Assembly: GCA_963824595.1 (NCBI GenBank)
Contig: CAWGPY010000002.1
Location: forward strand, 434,001 to 498,000
Origin: Cybelea sp963824595
Lineage (GTDB): Bacteria > Vulcanimicrobiota > Vulcanimicrobiia > Vulcanimicrobiales > Vulcanimicrobiaceae
Direction: 5' to 3'
DNA length: 64,000 nucleotides
In this document: in pieces, positions 43,264 through 52,874 of the stretch
Numbering within the stretch: the first letter of the stretch is position 1
Layout of the letters: the number at the start of each line of letters is the position of its first letter
Translations under genes and position numbers: made by a program
Notes under the pieces: model-generated
The model's input: only the letters and a program-made list of their open reading frames with translations
Database searches by the model: none
What the model was told of the DNA's origin: nothing

Positions 43264-45498
43264 TCACGGTAACAGCGTCGTGAAGCCTGGGCGCGACGAG
43301 CGGGGCGGCGGCACCACGCGGATCGTGACGCGATCGCGGCGCGCTCCGTCCGCAGCCTCGATGCGCCACGTTCCGAGACGCAGCGGCCAGAACGCGTTGC
43401 CGCTCGCATCGAGCGGCAACGGCGATCCGTCAACGCTCCAGCGCACCGCGCGCGCGCCGACCGCGCGTAACGCGAGCTGCTCTTCGCGGCGCTGCACCGC
43501 GTCTTGCGCGCCGCGCACGAACACGTCGCCGTCGTGCGGGAAGACGATGCGCAGCGAGCCCGCCGCGCGGCCGGGATGCAGGGCGAGCCACGGATCGTAG
43601 GCGGTGCCGCCGGCGGCTGCGGGCCGCTCGACGTCCGCGAGATCGGCCGGCGCGACCCACTCCTTCACGACCGCCGGACAGCCGTCGCCGCGCGCGGGCG
43701 CGTGGCCGGTGGTCGCGCAGATCGCCGCGCGCACGAAGCCGAGCGGCGCGTCGAACGCCGGCGGATCGTCGCTGCGCTCGTAGAGGTGCAGCATGATGCG
43801 GTTCCAGAGCGGCCCCGCACCGGTGACGCCCGACACGCCGTGCATCGCGCTGCCGTCGAAGTTGCCCACCCACGTGCCGACCGTGTAGTCGCGCGTGAAG
43901 CCGACGGTCCACGTGTCGCGAAAGTCCGACGACGTTCCGGTCTTCACCGCCGCGGGGAACGGCATCTGCAGCACGGAGCCCACGCCGAACGACTTCGCGC
44001 GGGCGTGCGGATCCGCGAGCATGTCGGCGATCAGCGCCCAGTACTCGGGCTTGCCGATCGCACGCGGGCGTTGCGACGCGCCGTCGAGCGCGAGCGGAAG
44101 AAACTCGCCGCCGCGCGCGAGCGTGGAGTAGGCCTGCACCAGCTCCCACAGGCTGACCTCGCCGCTGCCCAGCGTCAGCCCCAGGCCGTAGTACGACGCC
44201 GGCCGATCGAGGTGCGCGAAGCCGAGCTCGCGCAGCCGCGCGAGCAGCTTCGGAACGCCGAGCTTCGAGAGCACTTGCACCGCGGGGACGTTCAGCGAGT
44301 TCGCCAGGGCGTAGCGCACGCGAACGGGTCCACTGAAGCGCCCGCTGTAGTCGGCCGGCTGATAGAGTCTTCCGCCGGGCAGCGCGTACGCGGCCGGCAC
44401 GTCGGCGAGGATCGTCGTGGATCGTATCGTCCTGCGCTCGAGCGCGAGCTCGTACGTGAACGGCTTGAGCGACGATCCCGGCTGGCGCAGCGCCTGCACG
44501 CCGTCGTTGCGGCCGAGGATCGGCTCGGAGAAGTAATCCGGCGAGCCGACGTAGGCCAGCACGTTTCCGGTGGCGTTGTCCACGACGAGCGCCGCGCCGT
44601 CGGTGACGTGATACGCCTGCAGCGCGGCGACGACGTCTTGCGTTTGGGCTTGCACGAACCGCTGCAAACTCAAGTCAATGGTCGTGCGGACGCGGCCGGC
44701 TTCGCGCGCGTTCGGGCGCGAGAGGAAGAAGAGCGCGTGCGCCGCGTCGGCGACGCCGTCGTCGTGACGCCGAAGGCGCAGGGTCTCCGCTAACGCGCGA
44801 TCGGCGCCCGCACGGTTGACCTCGCCGAGCGCGACCATCCGCTGCAGGACGAAGCGCTGCCGAGCCCGCAGCGCGGGCCAATCGTCCGCTTCGGAAAGCC
44901 GCGACGGATCGTTGGGGATCGCGGCCAGCAGCGACGCCTGCGCCAGATCGAGGTCGCTCGCGGGTTCGCCGAAGTACGTGCGCGCGGCCGCCTCCACGCC
45001 GTAGACGTTGCCGCCCATCGGAACGCGGTTGACGTAGGCCTCGAGGATGGCGGGCTTGCTCGACGCGACGGCGATGCGCTGCGCAAGCGCGATCTGCGCG
45101 AGCTTGTTTCGAATCTTGCCCCCGCCGGCGTCGCCGCCGATCAGCCGCGCGAGCTGCATCTCGATCGTCGAGCCGCCGCTGCGCGCCTCGCCGAAGATCG
45201 CCAGCTCGCGGGCGGCGCGCGCCAGCGCGAAAACGTCGATCGCGCCGTGGCGCCAGAAGCGCGCGTCCTCGGCCGCGACGATCGCGTTGAGAAACTCGGG
45301 CGAGACGGATCGCAGCGGCACGGCGACGGCGTGCGACGAGGCCGCGCCCAGCAGCGTGCCGAGCACGCTGCCGTTGCGATCGGTGTAGGTGACCGAACCC
45401 GGCGGCGCGGGAACCGCCGCCACGTTGATGCCGAACGCGTAGAACGCGATCGCCGCGACGAGCGCGCACGCGGGAACCGCGAAGGCGAAGAGTTTCAC
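43264..45498 (-). CDS. pbpC: Penicillin-binding protein 1C
   Basis: The 744-residue bifunctional enzyme has an N-terminal membrane anchor and a GT51 glycosyltransferase domain with the catalytic Glu in VAAEDARFWRHGAID and GGSTIEMQLARL. A transpeptidase domain follows with SxxK in RQPGSSLKPFTYEL, SLN in ALANSLNVPAVQ and KTGTSSDFRDTW. The C-terminal BiPBP_C-type beta domain (from about residue 650) identifies PBP1C. Its ATG overlaps the ATPase stop by 4 bases. A divergent alpha-2-macroglobulin gene is close by, as in many bacteria where the two are paired. Confidence 0.92.
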   Translation of the reverse strand: MKLFAFAVPACALVAAIAFYAFGINVAAVPAPPGSVTYTDRNGSVLGTLLGAASSHAVAVPLRSVSPEFLNAIVAAEDARFWRHGAIDVFALARAARELAIFGEARSGGSTIEMQLARLIGGDAGGGKIRNKLAQIALAQRIAVASSKPAILEAYVNRVPMGGNVYGVEAAARTYFGEPASDLDLAQASLLAAIPNDPSRLSEADDWPALRARQRFVLQRMVALGEVNRAGADRALAETLRLRRHDDGVADAAHALFFLSRPNAREAGRVRTTIDLSLQRFVQAQTQDVVAALQAYHVTDGAALVVDNATGNVLAYVGSPDYFSEPILGRNDGVQALRQPGSSLKPFTYELALERRTIRSTTILADVPAAYALPGGRLYQPADYSGRFSGPVRVRYALANSLNVPAVQVLSKLGVPKLLARLRELGFAHLDRPASYYGLGLTLGSGEVSLWELVQAYSTLARGGEFLPLALDGASQRPRAIGKPEYWALIADMLADPHARAKSFGVGSVLQMPFPAAVKTGTSSDFRDTWTVGFTRDYTVGTWVGNFDGSAMHGVSGVTGAGPLWNRIMLHLYERSDDPPAFDAPLGFVRAAICATTGHAPARGDGCPAVVKEWVAPADLADVERPAAAGGTAYDPWLALHPGRAAGSLRIVFPHDGDVFVRGAQDAVQRREEQLALRAVGARAVRWSVDGSPLPLDASGNAFWPLRLGTWRIEAADGARRDRVTIRVVPPPRSSRPGFTTLLP

Positions 45499-46667
45499 GT
45501 CGCGCTCATCGGCATGGCGCGCTTCATGAATTCGTCGAACAGCGGCACCGTGAACGCGGTTTGGCCGTACTCCGGGCTGTAGAGCATGCCCTTGCGGATC
45601 AGCGCCTCGCGCACCGGCGCGAGCGACTCGACCTTGCGGTGCAGCGCCATCGCGATCTCGCCCGACCGCGCGACCGTGCCGTAGTGCGCGACCGCACGCA
45701 GGTACTGGCGCTCCTGCGGCGTCAGGCGATCGAAGCGCACGGTGAAGAAGTCGCGGTCGAGGCGATGCTCGACGTTGGGCCCGATCGCGACGATGGCGGC
45801 CTCGGTGACCCGGTCATCGGTGGCCTGATTCCAGGCGTCGTGCGCCCACTCTTGGAGAAAGTAGGGATAGCCGTGCGTGCGCTCGAGGATCTGCGCGAGC
45901 GCGCCGGCGGTGAAATCAACGCCGCGTGCCTGCGCCGGTTCGACGATCGCCGCGCGCGCGGCGGCGTCGTCGAGCGAGCCGATCTGCGGAAACGCGAACA
46001 ATCGCTCCGCGTACGATTTCGCCTCGCCCGCGAGCGCCGGCAGCTGCGGCAATCCGGTTCCGACGAGCAGGATCGGGAGATCGAGCTGCACGCTGCGGTG
46101 CAGCGCCATGATGATCGCCGCGAACTCGTCCTCGCTGAGATACTGCAGCTCGTCGATCGCGATCAGCGCGCAGCTGTTGCGATCCGCGGCGGCCTGGCCG
46201 GTTGCCGCGAGCAGGTCGGTGAGGTCGCGCCGCAAGAGGCCCGAGTCGGCCACGCCGATCTCGGGATCCACGCCCACCGTGAAGCCGAGCCCGCCCGGCA
46301 CCGTGACCGCGAAGCTGCGCAGAACGCGCAGCGCCCGCTGCACCGCCTGCGAGACGGCGCCGAGCCGGTCGTAGGTCAGCAACAGGCTGCGGATCGCGGC
46401 GCCCAGGTCTTGGAGGAACCGGCCGTCCTCGCCGGCCTCGAGGTAGGCCACGTGCGCTCCCACGGCCCGGGCGTCGTCGGCGAAGCGGTTGAGCAGCACG
46501 GTCTTCCCCACGCCGCGCAGCCCGATCGGAATGATGCTCTGGCCGGGCCGCCCGGTCTTGGCCTTGGCTACGGCGGTGGCGCACTCGGCGATGAGGTCGT
46601 CGCGGCCGGTCAAAGCAGGCGGGCGCGCCCCCGCGCCGGGACGATACGGATTCTCAAGCGGATCCAC
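45495..46667 (-). CDS. AAA/STAND-type ATPase with C-terminal winged helix
   Basis: The 390-residue protein shows Walker A PIGLRGVGKTVLLNRF, Walker B CALIAIDELQYLSEDEF and a sensor-like LPILLVGTGLPQLPAL. An Orc/Cdc6-like lid and a C-terminal part resembling a winged helix (TPQERQYLRAVAHYGTVARS) follow. Similar ATPases are often annotated only as ATP-binding proteins. The GTG start lies 10 bases below a -10 box. It is the first gene of the unit with pbpC; its winged helix makes it a candidate to bind the inverted repeat in its own promoter, which is inference. Confidence 0.75.
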   Translation of the reverse strand: MDPLENPYRPGAGARPPALTGRDDLIAECATAVAKAKTGRPGQSIIPIGLRGVGKTVLLNRFADDARAVGAHVAYLEAGEDGRFLQDLGAAIRSLLLTYDRLGAVSQAVQRALRVLRSFAVTVPGGLGFTVGVDPEIGVADSGLLRRDLTDLLAATGQAAADRNSCALIAIDELQYLSEDEFAAIIMALHRSVQLDLPILLVGTGLPQLPALAGEAKSYAERLFAFPQIGSLDDAAARAAIVEPAQARGVDFTAGALAQILERTHGYPYFLQEWAHDAWNQATDDRVTEAAIVAIGPNVEHRLDRDFFTVRFDRLTPQERQYLRAVAHYGTVARSGEIAMALHRKVESLAPVREALIRKGMLYSPEYGQTAFTVPLFDEFMKRAMPMSAT

Positions 46668-46677
46668 GGTTATGGGA

Positions 46678-46707
46678 AGCTTAGTCGAGTTTAGCCGGTT
46701 TAGTCAA
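46678..46707 (-). promoter_or_regulatory. Promoter of the ATPase-pbpC unit
   Basis: Minus-strand TTGACT (46707-46702), an 18-base spacer and TAAGCT (46683-46678), with GTG 10 bases further. The RNA leader would be very short. Confidence 0.5.
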
Positions 46708-46720
46708 CGACGGCTAAACT
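46688..46720. promoter_or_regulatory. Operator-like inverted repeat around the -35 box
   Basis: Perfect 10-bp arms AGTTTAGCCG (46688-46697) and CGGCTAAACT (46711-46720), 13 bases apart, enclose the -35 box of the ATPase-pbpC promoter. A further GTTTAG lies in the spacer. The site lies between this operon and the macroglobulin gene, so one factor could control both. Confidence 0.6.
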
Positions 46721-46808
46721 GGGCATAACCGCGCCGAATCCGGTGCGCCGCAGAGGGCTGCCGCACGGCTGCGTGGCACTCGTTTCGCAAATGCCGCGAG
46801 CCCATTTG

Positions 46809-46886
46809 CCCTTCGACTCAGCTTGTCCTGAGCGAGCGCAGCGAGTCGAAGGGCGCCGCTTCGCGGCGCTACTCAGGGTGACAATG
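46809..46886 (+). repeat. Dispersed palindromic repeat at the macroglobulin gene start
   Basis: CCCTTCGACTC (46809-46819) pairs perfectly with GAGTCGAAGGG (46843-46853). A CGCCGC/GCGGCG stem and the end box CTCAGGGTGACAA follow. The first likely start codon of the macroglobulin gene (ATG 46884) lies on the last bases of the repeat. Confidence 0.85.
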
Positions 46887-49800
46887 GCGTCGACGGCCGC
46901 TGCCGCCGCGCTCGGGATCGCCGCGTGCGGAGTTCCGGGCCAGAAGGCCGCCGTCAAGCTCGCTCCCGTGGACGCCCTGCCGTCGCCCTCGCTGCCGCCG
47001 TGGATCGCGTCCGTCTCGCCCACCGGGAAGGCCGACAACCTGGCGCAGATCCGGGTGATCTTCGGAAAGCCGGTCGCCGCGGTGCAGGCGCTGTCGGGCC
47101 CCGGCCCGCGCGACGTGCTGAACCACGTGCGCATCGATCCCGACCTGCGCGGCCACTTCGCCGTGCTGACGCCGCGCATGATCGGTTTCGTCGCCGACCA
47201 GGCGCTGCCGACCGGCACGCGGGTTCGCGTGACGCTGACCGCCGGTCTGCGCGACCTCGCGGGCGACTCGCTGGCCGACGATTTGGCGTGGACGTTCGAG
47301 ACCGACGCGCTGCAGTTCACCAACCTGCCGCAGCTGCAAGGCTCCGACGACGAAGCGACGCCGCCGCCCGTCGGTTTGACGCCGAAGCTGCAGGTGACGG
47401 CGAACGCCGCCGCCGATCCGGCGTCGCTGGCGCGGCACGCGTCGCTCGTAGCGGCCGGCGACCGCGTTGACGTGACGGCGGCGCTCGAGGCGCAGCCGAC
47501 GCCGTACCCCGGGAGCAACGCCGAAGAGCTATTCGATCCGTCGCTCAACGCGTGGGTCTACGACCTGCGGCCCGCGCGCAGCTTGCGGCGTGGAACCACG
47601 TACGCGCTGCGCATCGCGCCCGGCGTCGAACCGCTTTACGGCAATCGCGCGACGAGCGACGGCTTCGATGGCGCGATCCGCACCTACGCCGCGCTCGCGA
47701 TCGTGCCGACGCCGAAGCCGACGCCCGGCAGCGACGGCCGCTTCGCCGACGGCGATCCGGCGATCGCGTTCAGCAATCCGCTCGATCCGGCGTCGGTCGC
47801 CGGCGCCGTGACCGTGTCGCCGGCGCCCGCGGCGGTGAAGTCCATTGCGATCGTACCCGACTATCAGTCGAACACGATCGCGATCGACCCCTACGCGCTC
47901 GATCCCGACAAGACGTACACCGCCACCATCGCCGCCACGGTGAAGGACGTCTTCGGCCAGACGCTGGGGCAGGAGCAGCGCGTGACGATCCGCACGTCGG
48001 GGTTCGCGCCGGGCGCCTGGGCGCCGACGGGCACGACGATCGTTCCGGCCGGCTCGCCGGTGGCGCTGAACTTCTACGCGACGAACCTGCCCAACGACCG
48101 CTACCAGGCGGCGTACGCGCGGGTGGGAGCCGCGCAGCTGCTCGGGTCGCCGAGCGCGACGTCGGCGCTGCCGCCGTACCGCGGCTGGCCCGCGCACGCG
48201 CTGTCCGGCGCGCGGCGCAACGCGCAGAGCGTCGTGCGCGTGCCGCTGCGGCAGCAGATCGGCGCGCCATACGGCGCGCTGGCATATGGATTCCGAACCG
48301 CGCTCGACGCGCCCGACTCGACGCCCGGGCTCACCGGCATCGTGCAGCTGACGAATCTCGGCGTGTTCGCGCAGTGGTTCCCGGCGCGCGGCATCGTGCT
48401 GGTGCAGCACCTGAGCGACGGCGCGCCCGGCGCGTCGGCGAACGTGGCCGTCTATCGCGTGGACGAGGACAACAAGCTGCCGCCGCAACAGTGCGCGTCG
48501 GGAACGACCAACGGCTCCGGCGAGCTCGATCTCTCGGGCGTTGACGTCGAGCGTTGCTCGGCGGGCGCGCCGCAGAATCAGGCGCCCAACCTGGGCGTGG
48601 TGGTGACGCAGGGCGCCGACGTCGCGACGGTGACGACGTGGAGCTGGAGCGGCATCTCGCGTTTCGACGTGTCGTCGGGGTGGACGAGCGGCGCGCCGCT
48701 CTCGCGTGGCACGATCTTCACCGACCGGCAGATGTATCAGCCCGGCGAGCGCGGCGAGATCACCGGCGTCGCGTACTACGTGAAAGGCTCGGCGGTGGTG
48801 GCGGACGCGAACGCGGCCTACCGCGTGAAGCTGGTCGATCCCAGCAACAACGAGTCGCCGCTGGGCAGCGTGAAGACCGACGCCTTCGGCGTGTTCTCGA
48901 TGCCCATTTCGTTCTCGAAGCAGCAGGCGCTGGGGTACTACACCGTGGACGCCAAGGGCGCCAACGGCAACGACGTGAGCGGGTCGCTGCGTGTCGCGGA
49001 GTTCAAGCCGCCGAACTTCAAGCTGACCCTGACGCTCGGCGCGACGTCGGCGACCGCCGGGTCGAGCGTGAACGCGAAGGCGTCGGCCGCGTATCTCTTC
49101 GGAGCGCCGCTGCAGGGCGGCACGGCGCACGCCTACGTGACGCGCGACGTCGCGACGGTGCAGCCGAAGGGCTGGGACGCGTTCTCGTTCGGTCCGCAGT
49201 GGTTCTGGCCGGAGCAGACGCCGTCGTTCGACACCGACGTGCTGCAGCGCGACCTCGCGCTCGACGCGCAGGGCAACGCGTCGCTCGACGTGGCGGTGCC
49301 CGGCGACCTTCCGTTCCCGATGACGTATCGCGTGGACGTCGACACGACCGACGTGTCGCACCTGTCGGTGGCCGACTCGCAGAGCTTCCTCGCGCTGCCG
49401 GCCGACGGGGCGATCGGGCTGGCGTCCGACGCCGTGGGCAAGGCCGGCGCCGCGATGGCGGTGCGCGTCATCGTCACCGACGCCGACGGCAAGGCGCTGG
49501 AGGGGCGCGCCGTCCACGTGCAGCTGCAGAAGATGACCTACGTCTCGGCGACGCAGCAAGAAGAGGGCGGCGAGAACGCGGACCAATCCATCAAGTACGA
49601 TACCGTGGCCGCGGCCGACGTGACGCCTGGCACGACGCCCGCCACCGTGCAGCTGACGCCCAACGACGCCGGCGCGTATCGCGTGATCGCCAACTTCGCG
49701 GGTGCGAAGCGCGACGCGAGCGCGACGAGCATTCAAGCGTTCGCCTACGGCGCGGGCGAAGCCGATTGGGGCCTGAGCGATCCCAACGCCGTGGCGGTGA

Positions 49801-52508
49801 AGCTGGACAAACAGCAATACGCGATCGGCGACACGGCGAACGCGCTGATCGCCTCGCCCTACGCGAAGGCCGACGTGTACCTGGCGGTCGTGCGCAACGA
49901 CACGATCTACCGCACGACGCTGCGCGGGGTGAGCGGCGCCGTGCACGTGAACTTCAAAGTCACGCAGGCGATGCTGCCCAACGCCGCGCTGCAAGCCGTC
50001 GTCGTGCGGCGCGCGGCGCCCGAGGCGCATCCGCCCAAGACGCTGGCCCTCACCGGCGTCGCGGGCTTCACCGTGGACCTGGCGCAGAGATATTTGAAGC
50101 TGGGAATCGCGCCGCGCGACGCCACCGTTCATCCGGGCGGCGGCCAACGCGTGGACTTCACGCTGAGCGCGCGCGGCGGAGCGCCCGTGCGCGGCGAGGT
50201 GGTGGCGATGGTCGTGAACGACGCGATCCTGCAGCTCTCCGGATACCGCCTGCCGGATCTCGTGCAGACGGTGTTCGCCGCGCAGCCGATCGCGACGACC
50301 TTCGCCGACAACCGCGAGAACGTGACGCTGACAACGCAGACGCCGCCGCTCGAGAAGGGATTCGGCTACGGCGGCGGCTACCTGGCCGGCGCCGCGGGCA
50401 CGCGCGTGCGCGCGAACTTTCGTCCGCTGGCGTACTACGGCGTGCTGACGACCGACGGCGCGGGCAAGGCGAGCGCGACGCTCACCATGCCCGACGACCT
50501 GACGACCTGGCGCGTGATGGCCGTAGCGCTCGATCGGCCTTCGACTTCGCTGCGGGCAGCCTCGCACTTCGCGACCTCCGACGCGACCTTCGTGTCGAAC
50601 CAGCCGCTGATGGCCAACCCGCTGCTGCCGCAGTTCGCTCGGCCCGGCGACCGCTTCGACCTGGGCGTGTCGATCGCGAACCAGACCGGCGCGGGCGGCG
50701 CGCTCGACTTCGTGCTGCAGCTGAGCGGTGCGCTGGCGTTCGCGTCGGGCGATCCGCACGCGCAGCGCGCCACGGAGCAGGCGCAGACCGGCATGCAGGC
50801 GTTCCGCTTCCCGGTCGTCGTCTCGACGCCCGCGCCCAGCACCGTCGCCGCCAAGGCGAGCCTGGGCCGCGCGAGCGACGCGTTCAGCGTGCCGTTCGCG
50901 GCGCGCGATCGCGCGAGCACGGATTCCGTGATCGAGAGCGGCGCGACGACCGGTTCGGCGACGATTCCGATCGCGCTGACCTCCGGCGGCACGCTGGCCG
51001 TCACGCTGGCGAACTCGATCGTGCCGCAGTTCGTCACGCCGTCGGAACGCGTAATGACGACCGACGCGCTGCCGCTGGCCGACGAGGCGGCGTCGCGCCT
51101 AATCATCGCGAGCGCGCTGCGCAAGCTGCAGCAGCCGTACAAGCTGAAGCTCGCGTTCGACCCGGATTCGGCGATCGCCGCGAGCCTGCAGAGCATGCTC
51201 TCGTTCCAGCGCGGCGACGGCGGCTTCGGCGGATGGGCCGGCGCGAAGGAGAGCGATCCCTTTGCGACCGCCGCCGCGCTGGAGGCGGCTTCGTTCGCGC
51301 GCGCCCACGGCGTGGCGGTTGACGCCGGCGCGACGAGCCGCGCCGCGGCGTTCATGACGCGCGTGCTGGCCAACCCGGGGGTGTTCCCGTGGTGCACCGA
51401 CGCGCTCTGCAAGGCGCAGATGCGATTCGAGGCGCTCGCGGCGCTCGCAAGCCAAGCGGCGCCGCGGACGGACTTCCTCACCGACATCGTCGCGCAGTCG
51501 AAGAGCTTCGACAGCGCGACGCAGATCCGGCTGGCGCGCTACCTGCTGCGTGCGCCGGGCTGGCAGAGTCAAGGCGCGGCGATGGCGTCGCGCCTGCAGC
51601 AGACGGTGTACGTGACGGGACGCTACGCGACCGCCAACGTTGCGGCACGCTGGGGCTGGCTGGGATCGCTGGCGGACGCGCAGTCGCAGATGCTGCAGCT
51701 GATGCTCGAGCGCCGCGCGCCGAGCGAACAGCTCGACGGGGCGGTGCGCGCGCTGGTCGCACAGCAGTGCCGTTGCGGCTGGCCTACGACGCAGGACACG
51801 GCGTCGGCGCTCGTCGCGCTGTCGGCCTACGCCGCGACCGAGCGCCTGACGCCGGGCACCGCGACCGCATCCGTCGGCGGCCGCACGATCGGCACGGCGA
51901 CGTTCGGCTCGACCGCGTCGTCGCAGACGTTTAACGTGCCCGCATCGTCGCTGCACGGCGATAAGCTCGTCATCGCGGGACGAGTGCACTACATCGTGCT
52001 CTACACCTACCCCGTGCCGCCGAACGCGCCTGGCGAGCTGGCCGCGTTCCGCGTGGTGCGCATCCTGAGCGATCCGTCGGCTGCCGGCGCGAACTCGGCC
52101 GCGCTGCCGCTCGCGACGATGGACCTGACGACTCTCGCGCCGGTCTCGGTCGCGGCGGGACGCGTCTTCGACGTCGGCGTGCGCGCGATCGTGGACCATC
52201 CCGTCGACCGGCTGGTGATCGACGATCCGCTGCCGGCCGGATTCGAAGCGGTGGATACGGGGTTCCGCACGACGCTGCAGGCGCTCGTTCCGCAGAGCAA
52301 CAGCTGGCAGATCGACACGAGCCAGATCTACCGGGACCGGGTGGTGGCCTACGCGTCACACCTCGACCCGGGCGTGTACGAGCTGCACTACCTCGTCCGC
52401 TCCGTGACGCCGGGAACGTTCGCGTGGCCCGGCGCGCACGCGTATCTGCAAGACGCGCCCGAGCAGTTCGGGCGCAGCGCCGGCTCGACGCTCACGGTGA
52501 AGGAATAG
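46884..52508 (+). CDS. Bacterial alpha-2-macroglobulin-like lipoprotein (YfhM/MagD family), thioester motif absent
   Basis: The 1,874-residue protein has a short lipoprotein signal (TAAAAALGIAAC), several macroglobulin beta domains, and MG2-type DRQMYQPGERGEITGVAYYV near residue 620. An A2M domain (LTTDGAGKASATLTMPDDLT) and a helical thioester-type domain (MLSFQRGDGGFGGWAGAK) follow. The expected C-x-E-Q is replaced around LPLADEAASRLIIA, so no thioester can form. These periplasmic proteins are thought to trap proteases near PBP1C, whose gene is divergent. The start is uncertain: ATG 46884, GTG 46878 or GTG 46743, which would include the repeat as coding. Confidence 0.88.
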   Translation: MASTAAAAALGIAACGVPGQKAAVKLAPVDALPSPSLPPWIASVSPTGKADNLAQIRVIFGKPVAAVQALSGPGPRDVLNHVRIDPDLRGHFAVLTPRMIGFVADQALPTGTRVRVTLTAGLRDLAGDSLADDLAWTFETDALQFTNLPQLQGSDDEATPPPVGLTPKLQVTANAAADPASLARHASLVAAGDRVDVTAALEAQPTPYPGSNAEELFDPSLNAWVYDLRPARSLRRGTTYALRIAPGVEPLYGNRATSDGFDGAIRTYAALAIVPTPKPTPGSDGRFADGDPAIAFSNPLDPASVAGAVTVSPAPAAVKSIAIVPDYQSNTIAIDPYALDPDKTYTATIAATVKDVFGQTLGQEQRVTIRTSGFAPGAWAPTGTTIVPAGSPVALNFYATNLPNDRYQAAYARVGAAQLLGSPSATSALPPYRGWPAHALSGARRNAQSVVRVPLRQQIGAPYGALAYGFRTALDAPDSTPGLTGIVQLTNLGVFAQWFPARGIVLVQHLSDGAPGASANVAVYRVDEDNKLPPQQCASGTTNGSGELDLSGVDVERCSAGAPQNQAPNLGVVVTQGADVATVTTWSWSGISRFDVSSGWTSGAPLSRGTIFTDRQMYQPGERGEITGVAYYVKGSAVVADANAAYRVKLVDPSNNESPLGSVKTDAFGVFSMPISFSKQQALGYYTVDAKGANGNDVSGSLRVAEFKPPNFKLTLTLGATSATAGSSVNAKASAAYLFGAPLQGGTAHAYVTRDVATVQPKGWDAFSFGPQWFWPEQTPSFDTDVLQRDLALDAQGNASLDVAVPGDLPFPMTYRVDVDTTDVSHLSVADSQSFLALPADGAIGLASDAVGKAGAAMAVRVIVTDADGKALEGRAVHVQLQKMTYVSATQQEEGGENADQSIKYDTVAAADVTPGTTPATVQLTPNDAGAYRVIANFAGAKRDASATSIQAFAYGAGEADWGLSDPNAVAVKLDKQQYAIGDTANALIASPYAKADVYLAVVRNDTIYRTTLRGVSGAVHVNFKVTQAMLPNAALQAVVVRRAAPEAHPPKTLALTGVAGFTVDLAQRYLKLGIAPRDATVHPGGGQRVDFTLSARGGAPVRGEVVAMVVNDAILQLSGYRLPDLVQTVFAAQPIATTFADNRENVTLTTQTPPLEKGFGYGGGYLAGAAGTRVRANFRPLAYYGVLTTDGAGKASATLTMPDDLTTWRVMAVALDRPSTSLRAASHFATSDATFVSNQPLMANPLLPQFARPGDRFDLGVSIANQTGAGGALDFVLQLSGALAFASGDPHAQRATEQAQTGMQAFRFPVVVSTPAPSTVAAKASLGRASDAFSVPFAARDRASTDSVIESGATTGSATIPIALTSGGTLAVTLANSIVPQFVTPSERVMTTDALPLADEAASRLIIASALRKLQQPYKLKLAFDPDSAIAASLQSMLSFQRGDGGFGGWAGAKESDPFATAAALEAASFARAHGVAVDAGATSRAAAFMTRVLANPGVFPWCTDALCKAQMRFEALAALASQAAPRTDFLTDIVAQSKSFDSATQIRLARYLLRAPGWQSQGAAMASRLQQTVYVTGRYATANVAARWGWLGSLADAQSQMLQLMLERRAPSEQLDGAVRALVAQQCRCGWPTTQDTASALVALSAYAATERLTPGTATASVGGRTIGTATFGSTASSQTFNVPASSLHGDKLVIAGRVHYIVLYTYPVPPNAPGELAAFRVVRILSDPSAAGANSAALPLATMDLTTLAPVSVAAGRVFDVGVRAIVDHPVDRLVIDDPLPAGFEAVDTGFRTTLQALVPQSNSWQIDTSQIYRDRVVAYASHLDPGVYELHYLVRSVTPGTFAWPGAHAYLQDAPEQFGRSAGSTLTVKE

Positions 52509-52517
52509 ATTGCGGGT

Positions 52518-52773
52518 TAGCGATGAAAGAAGATCGACGCCATGACCGCGATCCACGTCCCGAGGATCGGCGCCGTCATACGCCATTGAAGTCCATCAAT
52601 CTTGGAATCGGCGGCATGAAATCGCGAATCAACCGCATTGAATCGCGCTTCCGTTTTCTGCTCGAAGCCGTCGAGCCGCCGGTCAAGGCCGTTCAGGCCT
52701 GATGGTACGAACCCTCCAAGCTGGCGATACGGACGTCCAAAGGACCGGCGTTCATCGATCTAAAGCCTACCAT
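52518..52773 (-). pseudogene. Small coiled-coil membrane protein gene with a frameshift
   Basis: Read on the minus strand, an N-terminal part (LDVRIASLEGSYHQ) and a C-terminal part (LNGLDRRLDGFEQKTEARFN, then AVDSRFHAADSKIDGLQWRM and the membrane helix APILGTWIAVMASIFF) form one heptad-rich protein of about 84 residues. They lie in two frames; a single lost base near 52700 explains the shift. This is a common layout of short hypothetical proteins in environmental genomes. A plus-strand frame of 59 codons (52523-52702) over the same bases is probably a shadow. The lesion may be real or a sequencing error. Confidence 0.55.
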
Positions 52774-52874
52774 GAAATCCGCATAGCGAATAGATCCGAA
52801 TCAGACGTCGGTCAGTTAATAAACCAGTCACAAATAGGCCGCTCCACCTTCGTCTGCCGTTGTGAGATCGCGGA

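Noticed and set aside
47529..50759. Minus-strand open frame of 1,076 codons
   Set aside because: It lies inside the macroglobulin gene, which has clear domains on the other strand; the antisense product is low-complexity.
52523..52702. Plus-strand frame of 59 codons after the macroglobulin gene
   Set aside because: The minus strand gives a more convincing coiled-coil plus membrane helix over the same bases.
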